Origin: Prevotella sp.
GTDB taxonomy: Bacteria > Bacteroidota > Bacteroidia > Bacteroidales > Bacteroidaceae
Direction: 5' to 3'
Length of the DNA stretch: 64,000 nt
Assembly (NCBI GenBank): GCA_016291085.1
Contig: JAEEVW010000004.1
Coordinates: 57,602 to 121,601, forward strand
Shown: piece after piece, positions 1-6,203 of the stretch
Numbering within the stretch: position 1 is the first letter of the stretch
Layout of the letters: each line of letters begins with the position of its first letter
Notes under the pieces: generated by a model
Seen by the model: the letters and a program-made list of their open reading frames with translations, nothing else
What the model was told of the DNA's origin: nothing
Database searches by the model: none
Position numbers and translations under genes: made by a program

Positions 1-45
1 TGCCAGTCCAAATGTTGCAAGTAAGCAAGTAATAATCTTCTTCAT
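1..45 (-). CDS. 5' end of a secreted protein gene (partial)
   Basis: Fifteen codons are visible, reading MKKIITCLLATFGLA, before the gene runs off the window. The KK start followed by a hydrophobic core is a typical signal peptide, so the product is exported. The ATG lies 18 bp downstream of the stop of the A1S_2505-like gene on the same strand, so the two could be co-transcribed. Nothing can be said about the mature protein. Confidence 0.55.
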   Translation of the reverse strand, partial: MKKIITCLLATFGLA

Positions 46-63
46 ATTGTTATTGTTTTATTC

Positions 64-438
64 TTACCATCCAGGTGGCAGCACGATGTTCTCTACGTCG
101 TGAGCCTTCTCGAACAGTGGAGCAATCTCTTCATCCGTGAAACCTGCGATGCCACAGCCGATGCGAGTCACGAGGAACGTCAGGTCAGGATGCTCCTTGG
201 CGAACCTGATGAACTCGTCCACATACGGACGGATGGTCTCTACACCACCCTGCATCGTTGGGATGGCATAACTCTGTCCCTGCAGACCCACGCCCTGCCC
301 CATGATAGCTCCAAACTTGCGGTAGGCAATATAAGCTGCCCCACCGCCATGCATACCCTTCAGATTGCTGCCAAACACGAAGATCTCGTTCGGCTGCAGT
401 TCCGTAATAAACTCTGGTGTACTCCTCTTCTGTTCCAT
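64..438 (-). CDS. A1S_2505-type (phage nonstructural/macro-like) domain protein
   Basis: About 124 residues. The visible core EIFVFGSNLKGMHGGGAA, followed by the IPTMQGG, RPYVDEFIRFAK and LVTRIGCGIAGF blocks, matches the small A1S_2505 'phage nonstructural' family found in phages and in many bacterial accessory regions. Gly-rich loops suggest a nucleotide- or ADP-ribose-binding fold, but the biochemical role is not established. The ATG at 438 is preferred over one at 546 because homology starts shortly after it (MEQKRSTPEFITELQPNEIF) and the upstream 36 codons are low-similarity and run into the neighbouring gene's 3' end. It sits in a small accessory cluster with a restriction-modification gene, which fits a mobile or defence origin. 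Confidence 0.7.
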   Translation of the reverse strand: MEQKRSTPEFITELQPNEIFVFGSNLKGMHGGGAAYIAYRKFGAIMGQGVGLQGQSYAIPTMQGGVETIRPYVDEFIRFAKEHPDLTFLVTRIGCGIAGFTDEEIAPLFEKAHDVENIVLPPGW

Positions 439-500
439 AATCGATTCTTTTGAAAGTTTCTCTTCGAAAGCCATAGGTTCTGCCATTTGGGACATCGACT

Positions 501-908
501 CTATGTCCTTGGTGTTTCCAACAATTCTAATACCATGCCGCGCCATTCCCGATATCGAAAAGAAGGTCGTAATTTTAGCAGGTTACGCCCTATTCGATTA
601 TATATAGGTTCTGCAAGAACCAGGAAATTACCCATACCCAAACCAATGCCCTTCCATCCATTTGGTGTTTTTTCGACTTCTAAAACACCAAATTCACAAT
701 CTTTCAATGTAGAACAGACTTCATCGCACATTTCGATAGTCATATCGCCAAAAACATAATTCATACTGTAAATTCCTGCTCCTTTGGTAATGACTATAAT
801 CTCTCCGCCACTGCCCATCGCTCCTCCATAGGCGAAAGAAAAAGCTACAACATCAAGGTTTAAATAATCCCTGTAATTCTTATCGTTGATAAATATTACT
901 TCTTTCAT
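501..908 (-). CDS. Hypothetical protein
   Basis: A 135-residue protein starting MKEVIFINDKNYRDYLNL. It has no signal peptide and no membrane segment. A Gly-rich central stretch (FSFAYGGAMGSGGE) and a soluble alpha/beta-looking composition are all that can be seen. I do not recognise the family; small proteins like this next to A1S_2505 or toxin-like genes are sometimes immunity-type proteins, but nothing here proves that. The last ~20 residues (FRYREWRGMVLELLETPRT) are Arg-rich and look like out-of-frame translation, so the 3' end may have suffered a frameshift. Confidence 0.45.
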   Translation of the reverse strand: MKEVIFINDKNYRDYLNLDVVAFSFAYGGAMGSGGEIIVITKGAGIYSMNYVFGDMTIEMCDEVCSTLKDCEFGVLEVEKTPNGWKGIGLGMGNFLVLAEPIYNRIGRNLLKLRPSFRYREWRGMVLELLETPRT

Positions 909-967
909 CTTTAAAACTTTAGTAACCTAATCTGAATTCATCGCTATCGTAGGGGCATCACTTTCAA

Positions 968-994
968 TGCACACGGGGACAGTCCCAGTGTGCA
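968..994. repeat. REP-like palindrome
   Basis: TGCACAC and GTGTGCA arms (968-974 and 988-994) enclose a second short palindrome, GGGACAGTCCC. It lies in the roughly 200-bp gap between the hypothetical gene and the truncated Bro-N gene. GGGACAGTCCC-type palindromes with GTGTGC arms recur in genomes carrying REP-associated elements. No gene is seen elsewhere in 909-1109, which is otherwise AT-rich. Confidence 0.5.
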
Positions 995-1109
995 CTCGTG
1001 ATTATTTGAGGATTTGCCTTCATAATTTAGGATTTTACTGTTTTTTATTGTTGCAAATTTATTGTTTTTTTTGACATTGAAGAATAAAGCATTGAATATT
1101 AAAGTGTTT

Positions 1110-1340
1110 TTATCTCCCGTCAGCAGCTTTCATTTTCAAAGCGTGACAATTTGTCACGGTTTCATTTCCTTCATCTTTTAGTCTCTGTTTCAGCTTTCTC
1201 CAATATGCTTGCGGATCTTTACTATCTGTCAGCACCTCACATACATCCACTATGGAGAAATACCATTTCTCCTTCTCATCATCCCACGCTGTGCGTACTT
1301 TCTTGTCTTCAAATAGTTTTATTTCTTGTTTCTTTGTCAT
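1110..1340 (-). pseudogene. Truncated Bro-N/phage antirepressor-type gene
   Basis: The 76 codons encode the N-terminal half of a Bro-N domain: KKQEIKLFEDKKVRTAWDDE, then WYFSIVDVCEVLT, DPQAYWRKLKQRL and GNETVTNCHALKMKAADGR, followed immediately by TAA. In the family as I know it the sequence continues after KMKAADGK for another one to two hundred residues, so this copy is cut in mid-domain and the DNA beyond is AT-rich and noncoding. The ATG is 4 bp after the stop of the restriction-modification gene, so it is the second gene of that operon. Bro-N proteins often accompany restriction-modification loci in Bacteroidota; here the partner looks dead. Confidence 0.75.
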
Positions 1341-1344
1341 GTCA

Positions 1345-4260
1345 TCAATGTTTCGTCAGTTCTTGATAAAGTTTAAATAGCTCAGCCACGCACTGGCTTT
1401 CTGTCATTGTTTTGACGTTGAAGCCATAGGCCGCCATCACAGCGCGGTCGTTGTCCTGATGAGCCTTGCGGAGTTCTACGGGCATGGTTAACTCGTCGTA
1501 GAGATCGGCCAATGATGAATCAGGATAAAGGGTACGTGCATCGAGGATTGCCTGAGCTGTTTGTTCTATCTTTGCCTTTTGTTCTTCTGTTGGAGTTGGC
1601 CAAGGAAAATTGTTGTAGACAATATTTATACTATAGTCGTAGCGCATTTCCAAGCGACCAGCGACTGCACGCATCCACGCCATGTGAACATTTGACTGTA
1701 GAACGCCAAAATGGTAACGCGAGACATCGGGCATAATACGTAGTTTGTTGCTACAAATAACATTAGGAGTCATTAATCCCATTGGAATATACCGACGCTT
1801 CTCTGATGAAACTTCAGGTATGACGATATAATCTTCTGCAGGGAAGTTCTCAACATGGAACCTCGTGGGTCTATCTGCAATCTTTCGTGTTCCTTCACTC
1901 TTACTCGCCAATCTTGCATCTTTTACGGCTTCTACTCTTTTCATGCACTGAGGCATTCTGCGGAGTTCCGCAGGAGAACAATCACCAAGCCATAAACAAT
2001 AACGTGGTTTCTGATTGATAAATTCGTAGGCTCCGTAGAAAGGATGAAAGTATGCAGCAGAGGCAGGCTCCATACGTATAAACTCTTCCATTTCTTCTTT
2101 TTCGAAGAGATAATTGCCACCATCAATGGGCTTGTTACCTATTCCAATCATTGGAACATCACAAATAGGTTTTGGCCTGCTCCAAATGAAAATATCTGGT
2201 GCAGCAGTCAGATAGGCATTAATGTGCTTAACTTTTGTTACCTTGTCGTTGTCAAACAATAGACATTCTTTGCTTTCTTCGTCTTGCTTGCTAAAGCCCA
2301 CTATGACACAATGAACTTGTGCTTTTGTAGAAGACTCGCTGTCCCATCGGAAGGTACGATGGGCAAAGTCTATATGTAAGCCATGCTCTATGAGAGGCTG
2401 CCAAAGATTGGCCACTTGTTCACCCTGGCAGATGCTATTAGTAGAGACAAAAGCGACTTTGGGATTGCCTATTCTCATTGCATCGAAGGCTTTTTTATAC
2501 CAACAGCAGACATAGTCGAGATTGCCGACGTTTTTCCATTTCTCTCCAAAGATGTTAACGACATCCTGTTTTTGTTCGCTGTTCATTTGACGGGCGCCAA
2601 TGAACGGCGGATTGCCGATGATGTAGTCATAAAACATCAAATAGGCTGGAATCCTTGGCGCTTCTGAATAGGTTAGCAGTTCAACCTTAGGGCGAACTTC
2701 TTCTCTATTTATAACCTCTGGCACAAATCCTGCCTGAGGAACTGATGTTGGTAATGCTTTAGGGGGTAAAGGTTGAGGCAATCCATCCTTGCATTCAATT
2801 ATATTCCAATCCATCCTCAGCGCATTGCCCTCGCGGATGTTATGGTAGCTCTTCAGAGGCAGGAAATCGATGTCCTTATGAATAATTTTCTCCGTTTCTG
2901 CCAACATCTGAGCCTCGCTAATCCAAAGAGCAGTGGTGGCAACGGTAACGGCAAAATCGTTTATCTCGATGCCATAGAACTGATTGATACTGACCTTGAC
3001 TGCATCGACAAACTCACCCATCATCGTCTGGCCATGATACATCTCGCGAATAGCCTCGTTTTCCAAGCGGCGCAGACTCAAATAGGTCTCTGTCAGGAAG
3101 TTACCAGAGCCACAGGCAGGATCGAGGAAGGTCAGCGACGATAGCTTCATCTGGTACTCACCGAGTTTCCGCTTACGTTGTTTCTCTACCTTTTCTTCAA
3201 GGATGTCGTCCAATTCACGACGCAGGTCGTTCAGGAACAGCGGGTCGATGACCTTGTGAATGTTCTCAATCGAGGTATAGTGCATGCCTCCGCTGCGACG
3301 GGTTTCAGGGTTCAGCGTCGATTCAAACACGGCACCAAAGATAGTGGGCGAAATCTCGCTCCAATCGAAATCGAGGCTGGCATTCTGTAGCAGCGTCTGC
3401 TTCAGCTCCTCAGTAAATTGGGGAATCTCGATTTCCTCTTCAAACAATCCACCATTGGTGTACGGGAAAGCCTTCAGGTCGTCCTTCAGATATTTGCTGC
3501 GCTTGTCTTCTGGCGTGTTCAAGACATCAAACAGGCGAATCAGCGCATTACGCAAATCCTCTGCATCATAGCGCACCAGATAGTCGTGGAACTGGTCGTG
3601 AGTGAACACGCCTGCATCCTCAGCATACAGACAGAACACGATGCGAACACAGAGAATGTTCAGCCAGCGCAGGGCCTCAGGCGAATTGTCGTCGTATTGC
3701 GCCAGCAGGGCCTCATAAATTCTTCCAACGATTTCACCTGCTTGCATCGAGACTTCCATCTCTTTCGAAAGGTGCTCGTTCTTAGCGTCAACCAGGAACT
3801 GCAAGCGATAGTATTCCTTGCCCAGATTCTCCAACAGAATCTGCTCCGGTTCGCCATTGGGCTGCTCCATATCATAGACCAAGAACTCCTTGAAGTTGCA
3901 AGTAACAATCCAGCGAGGATGCTCTGACACGGGAAGACTGACCACATAGCGGCGTGCCTGCTGGAAAGGCGTCAACAGCGAGCCGTCACTTTGCTTGACA
4001 GGTGCTCGTAAGTCCTTGTCTATCGACTTCTGCTCAATCAGCACGCGGGTAGAACGAATACGGCCATCAACAAAGTTGGAAGCGTCTACTTTTTGATGAT
4101 CTTCAAAAGTAATGAAACCATCCGAGGGAGTCTCGATGCCAAAGACGTTTGTCAACAGGTCTATCCAGAAAGGCTGTGATTCGCCTCTCTCGTAACCTCT
4201 GCCTTTCCATCGCTCAGCGAACTCCGCAGCAGCCGCAGCTATTTGTTTCTCTGTCTTCAT
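1345..4260 (-). CDS. Type IIG (MmeI-like) restriction-modification enzyme
   Basis: A 971-residue single-polypeptide enzyme that should both cut DNA and methylate its own site. Counting from MKTEKQIAAA, a PD-(D/E)XK-like nuclease signature lies near the N-terminus (D65, then IEQK with E76 and K78). A helical spacer follows, then an N6-adenine methyltransferase core with motif I LDPACGSGNF (D380) and motif IV GNPPF (N550). The C-terminal ~350 residues (…MRYDYSINIVYNNFPWP…) look like the target recognition domain, giving the nuclease-spacer-MTase-TRD order of MmeI-type enzymes. The ATG at 4260 is chosen because it follows a clean promoter (TTTG at 4311-4308, TATCTTTG at 4287-4280); an upstream ATG would add 31 residues of promoter DNA. 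No phase-variable tract was seen. Recognition site unknown. Confidence 0.88.
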   Translation of the reverse strand: MKTEKQIAAAAAEFAERWKGRGYERGESQPFWIDLLTNVFGIETPSDGFITFEDHQKVDASNFVDGRIRSTRVLIEQKSIDKDLRAPVKQSDGSLLTPFQQARRYVVSLPVSEHPRWIVTCNFKEFLVYDMEQPNGEPEQILLENLGKEYYRLQFLVDAKNEHLSKEMEVSMQAGEIVGRIYEALLAQYDDNSPEALRWLNILCVRIVFCLYAEDAGVFTHDQFHDYLVRYDAEDLRNALIRLFDVLNTPEDKRSKYLKDDLKAFPYTNGGLFEEEIEIPQFTEELKQTLLQNASLDFDWSEISPTIFGAVFESTLNPETRRSGGMHYTSIENIHKVIDPLFLNDLRRELDDILEEKVEKQRKRKLGEYQMKLSSLTFLDPACGSGNFLTETYLSLRRLENEAIREMYHGQTMMGEFVDAVKVSINQFYGIEINDFAVTVATTALWISEAQMLAETEKIIHKDIDFLPLKSYHNIREGNALRMDWNIIECKDGLPQPLPPKALPTSVPQAGFVPEVINREEVRPKVELLTYSEAPRIPAYLMFYDYIIGNPPFIGARQMNSEQKQDVVNIFGEKWKNVGNLDYVCCWYKKAFDAMRIGNPKVAFVSTNSICQGEQVANLWQPLIEHGLHIDFAHRTFRWDSESSTKAQVHCVIVGFSKQDEESKECLLFDNDKVTKVKHINAYLTAAPDIFIWSRPKPICDVPMIGIGNKPIDGGNYLFEKEEMEEFIRMEPASAAYFHPFYGAYEFINQKPRYCLWLGDCSPAELRRMPQCMKRVEAVKDARLASKSEGTRKIADRPTRFHVENFPAEDYIVIPEVSSEKRRYIPMGLMTPNVICSNKLRIMPDVSRYHFGVLQSNVHMAWMRAVAGRLEMRYDYSINIVYNNFPWPTPTEEQKAKIEQTAQAILDARTLYPDSSLADLYDELTMPVELRKAHQDNDRAVMAAYGFNVKTMTESQCVAELFKLYQELTKH

Positions 4261-4279
4261 TGGTAGCAATATTTTTCTG

Positions 4280-4311
4280 CAAAGATAGTCATTATTTTCG
4301 ATAACTCCAAA
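4280..4311 (-). promoter_or_regulatory. Promoter of the restriction-modification operon
   Basis: On the minus strand TTTG (4311-4308) is separated by 20 nt from TATCTTTG (4287-4280), an exact fit to the Bacteroidota -33/-7 consensus. Transcription should begin close to 4274, giving a short leader before the ATG at 4260. Confidence 0.75.
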
Positions 4312-4358
4312 ACTTTCCCACAAAAAATCTTCCATCTTTCTAGGGAAGTACAAGTTTT

Positions 4359-4460
4359 CAGGAAAGATGTCAACAATTCCAGGAAAGTGTCAACTTGTTC
4401 AGAAAAACGACTGTCAACCACATCAGGAAAAAGAGCAAAAACTGTCAACCGAAATCAGGA
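4359..4460. repeat. GTTGACA/TTTCCTG repeat field upstream of the RM promoter
   Basis: TGTCAAC (GTTGACA on the minus strand) occurs four times, at 4368, 4388, 4412 and 4443. Each is flanked by an AGGAAA-like word, so the stretch reads as degenerate tandem units of about 20, 21, 24 and 32 bp. The field starts about 50 bp upstream of the RM promoter -33 box. It could be a binding array for a regulator of the RM gene or a decayed minisatellite. Confidence 0.6.
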
Positions 4461-4536
4461 AAAGACAGACTGTACAATTCGGGACTTTCGGACTTTTTTG
4501 CGTGTCAAACTGAATCCCCAAAATTTGCCCTCAATG

Positions 4537-4602
4537 AGCGAGAAGCCGTTTCTCTCATAGCGAGAGGCCGTTTCTCTGCCAGAGAGAAGCCGTGTTGCTA
4601 AA
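4537..4602. repeat. Tandem repeat, three units of 22 bp
   Basis: Three consecutive 22-bp units begin at 4537, 4559 and 4581. The shared core is GAGA(A/G)GCCGTTTCTCT; the third unit diverges at its 3' end. Each unit contains a small inverted repeat (GAGAA…TTCTC). There is no protein-coding signal. The unit sequence differs from the other 22-bp-period arrays in the window. Confidence 0.7.
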
Positions 4603-4621
4603 AACGGGAGGAAATCTATTT

Positions 4622-4737
4622 CTACGGAGCCAGGGAACCAAAGGAGAACTGGTCGTCGCTGTGCTCCTCAAAATCTAACAAAATCTGATTCAAAATTAAA
4701 GAAAAATAGAATCTACGGAGCCGGGGAGCCAAAGGAG
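4622..4737. repeat. 25-bp direct repeat pair
   Basis: CTACGGAGCCRGGGARCC followed by AAAGGAG occurs at 4622-4646 and again at 4713-4737, 91 bp apart, with two differences. The DNA between is AT-rich and has no recognisable gene. Confidence 0.6.
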
Positions 4738-4763
4738 GCAAAATGTCCCGCAGATTGCATTGC

Positions 4764-4854
4764 AACGCCACACTCTCAAAGAGAGAACGCCACACTTCGA
4801 TCTTTAGTCGAAGAAAGCGCAGATTGCAACGCCACACTCTGACCAAGGTCAGAG
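4764..4854. repeat. Three AACGCCACA + hairpin units
   Basis: AACGCCACACT occurs at 4764, 4786 and 4828. Each copy is followed directly by a perfect but different hairpin: CTCTC-AAA-GAGAG (4773-4785), CTTCGA-loop-TCGAAG (4795-4813) and CTCTGACC-AA-GGTCAGAG (4837-4854). The single-stranded word is conserved while the stems vary, so the structure rather than the stem sequence is kept. A fourth unit lies at 46886-46911 in the opposite orientation. Confidence 0.75.
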
Positions 4855-4974
4855 AAATGGCAGAAATACATGACTCCACGTCCTCCATTCCTCCATAGAC
4901 AAGTCTTTGAGACTCTTGCCAATAGTTGTTTCGATTAAAAAAAGTGAAAAAAAACAGATTTATACAACTACCAG

Positions 4975-5005
4975 TTGTTTTTCTCAAATAATCTTCCTAT
5001 CTTTG
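4975..5005 (+). promoter_or_regulatory. Promoter of the toxin-antitoxin remnant
   Basis: TTG at 4975-4977, a 20-nt spacer, and TATCTTTG at 4998-5005 match the Bacteroidota consensus. It reads into the deleted toxin gene and the antitoxin. Confidence 0.65.
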
Positions 5006-5026
5006 CAGCACAAAAAGCTATATGAT

Positions 5027-5151
5027 ATGACATTCGACAAGCTTCTCGACAATAACACCCTATGGGCTGTGCGCTATGAAGGAGTAGCCGACAACGCATT
5101 CAGGCCATTGATGCTGATGGTTTTGTGGACTTTCTGTCAGAACTATTATAA
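5027..5151 (+). pseudogene. Toxin gene with an internal deletion
   Basis: The first ~26 codons read MTFDKLLDNNTLWAVRYEGV then ADNAF, which resembles the start of a Bacteroidota toxin family encoded just upstream of this type of HTH antitoxin. After that the frame is wrong, but the +2 frame reads DADGFVDFLSELL and then stops at 5149-5151, which looks like the C-terminal tail of the same toxin. The simplest reading is an out-of-frame internal deletion that removed most of the gene. In the surviving frame the reading runs on without a stop into the antitoxin. Identification of the family is from memory of its ends only. Confidence 0.6.
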
Positions 5152-5167
5152 AGAAAAGGAGGTATAT

Positions 5168-5512
5168 ATGAAAAAGAAGACACTTGAATTCCTCGAAGCT
5201 CACCAGAGCGAAACACCATCAAAGTGGCGCGAGGAGGCAGAATGGAGACGCGACAATTGGTCGTGGTTGCAGCATTCGCAAAAGATTGCTGTCAAGGTAC
5301 TGCTGCAGATGAAACAAAAAGGGCTTACCCAAAAGGCCCTTGCTGAACGAATGAACTGCACCCAGCAATACGTTTCTAAGATTCTGAAAGGCAAGGAAAA
5401 TATGTCGCTTGAAACACTCACAAGGTTGGAAATTGCCCTTGGCATCAACCTCATCCTCGACGAGCAGATACCTTTTCCTTGTATTGCTGCAGAAGAAGAG
5501 GTGTTCGTTTAG
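5168..5512 (+). CDS. XRE/HTH antitoxin, orphaned
   Basis: A 114-residue protein starting MKKKTLEFLEAHQSETPSKW. An acidic/Trp-rich N-terminal segment (REEAEWRRDNWSWLQHS) precedes an XRE-type helix-turn-helix at about residues 45-95, containing LTQKALAERMNCTQQYVSKI and LKGKENMSLETLTRLE. The start is fixed by a strong AAAGGAGG ribosome site just upstream, unusual for this DNA. The gene sits 16 bp after the vestigial toxin stop. It probably binds its own promoter at 4975-5005. With the toxin destroyed it would act, if at all, as a free repressor or a neutraliser of related toxins. Confidence 0.78.
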   Translation: MKKKTLEFLEAHQSETPSKWREEAEWRRDNWSWLQHSQKIAVKVLLQMKQKGLTQKALAERMNCTQQYVSKILKGKENMSLETLTRLEIALGINLILDEQIPFPCIAAEEEVFV

Positions 5513-5554
5513 ATTAAGTACTTATAGAAAGCGCATCATTTTTCTGCAAAATAA

Positions 5555-5908
5555 GGACGGAAAATAGGGTACGAAAAAGGTGGTAGCGGTTCGGGTTCAG
5601 GCACCGGTAGCGGCGAGGGAAGCGGCAGTGGTTCAGGCAGTGGCACGGGCAGCATCACCACTGGCGTAGCGGCTCCGACCATTGGCGGTGAGGCAGCATT
5701 CACCACATCGACACAGGTGACCATGTCAGGTCCTGACGGTGCTGAGATTCGCTACACCACGGACGGTTCTACGCCTACGGCCAGCAGCACGCTGTACACC
5801 GAGCCTCTCACCGTGAGCTCGTCCGTGACTCTGAAGGCCATCGCCATCAAGGACGGCCAGTCGAGTGAGGTGACCACCAAGCAATGCGCAGCCGGTTTTT
5901 TAGCGTAA
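5555..5908 (+). pseudogene. 3' fragment of a surface protein gene (Gly/Ser linker + chitobiase-like domain)
   Basis: Open in frame from 5555 (after TAA at 5552-5554) but with no start codon near the 5' end. It encodes a GSGSGTGSGEGSGSGSGS-type linker followed by one domain (APTIGGEAAF…, then GAEIRYTTDGSTPTASSTLY, then AIAIKDGQSSEV). The IRYTTDGSTPT block is the hallmark of the CHB_HEX_C_1 Ig-like domain used in bacterial surface proteins; the same type occurs in the CotH protein at 49139. The upstream part of the gene is missing, so this is a stranded 3' end. Confidence 0.65.
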
Positions 5909-5919
5909 GCAATGTTTTT

Positions 5920-6046
5920 CCTTTCTGAGAAAGAGTCCCTGAAAGGGATAACGATATTAGTTGTAAGGCTGTCTGGATGCTTGCATACAAGCAGAATTGC
6001 AACTAATGGCGTTAAGACTCTGACAAGAGTGTCTTTCTCAGAAAGG
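5920..6046. repeat. Cloverleaf-shaped intergenic element, copy 1
   Basis: A 15-bp perfect closing stem (5920-5934 with 6032-6046) encloses three hairpins: TCCCT-GAA-AGGGA (5936-5948); a long arm, ATTAGTTGTAA with TTGCAACTAAT, tipped by TGCTTG-CATA-CAAGCA (5956-6007); and ACTCT-GACA-AGAGT (6017-6030). It begins 11 bp after the stop of the surface-protein fragment. The 3' flank GGGGTTTTTGAGGTTTTTGT is nearly the same as that of the second copy at 63852. No tRNA identity features (CCA, T-loop) were found. Confidence 0.7.
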
Positions 6047-6124
6047 GGTTTTTGAGGTTTTTGTTAGAAAATGGGAACGTAAAATCTATCAAATTCAAAA
6101 GGTTATGAGTGACAAGACTAAAAA

Positions 6125-6157
6125 GGAGGACCACTGAGGGACCTCCCGATTTTTTAT
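6125..6157. terminator. Bidirectional terminator after tamL
   Basis: GGAGG (6125-6129) pairs with CCTCC (6142-6146) and additional inner pairs extend the stem. T-runs follow on both strands (6150-6156 on plus; TTTTT just beyond 6125 on minus). It would end the tamB-tamL transcript and any rightward reading from the fragment at 5555. Confidence 0.6.
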
Positions 6158-6203
6158 GTATCAGTGGACCTGCCCCCCATGGCACATGGGTCTCCACAGT
6201 CTT

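Noticed and set aside
1345..4260. Phase-variable restriction enzyme
   Set aside because: No homopolymer or short tandem tract lies in the coding region or between promoter and start; the repeats at 4359 are further upstream.
4537..4602. Possible CRISPR array
   Set aside because: The 22-bp units are adjacent with no spacers, there are only three, and no cas genes are present. The same applies to 25539 and 43327.
4622..4987. A 121-codon frame on the minus strand through the repeat zone
   Set aside because: It consists of hairpin units and direct repeats with no protein-like pattern and no promoter or ribosome site.
5920..6046. tRNA-like gene
   Set aside because: The shape is cloverleaf-like, but the closing stem is 15 bp and there is no anticodon arm of 5+7, TTC loop or CCA.
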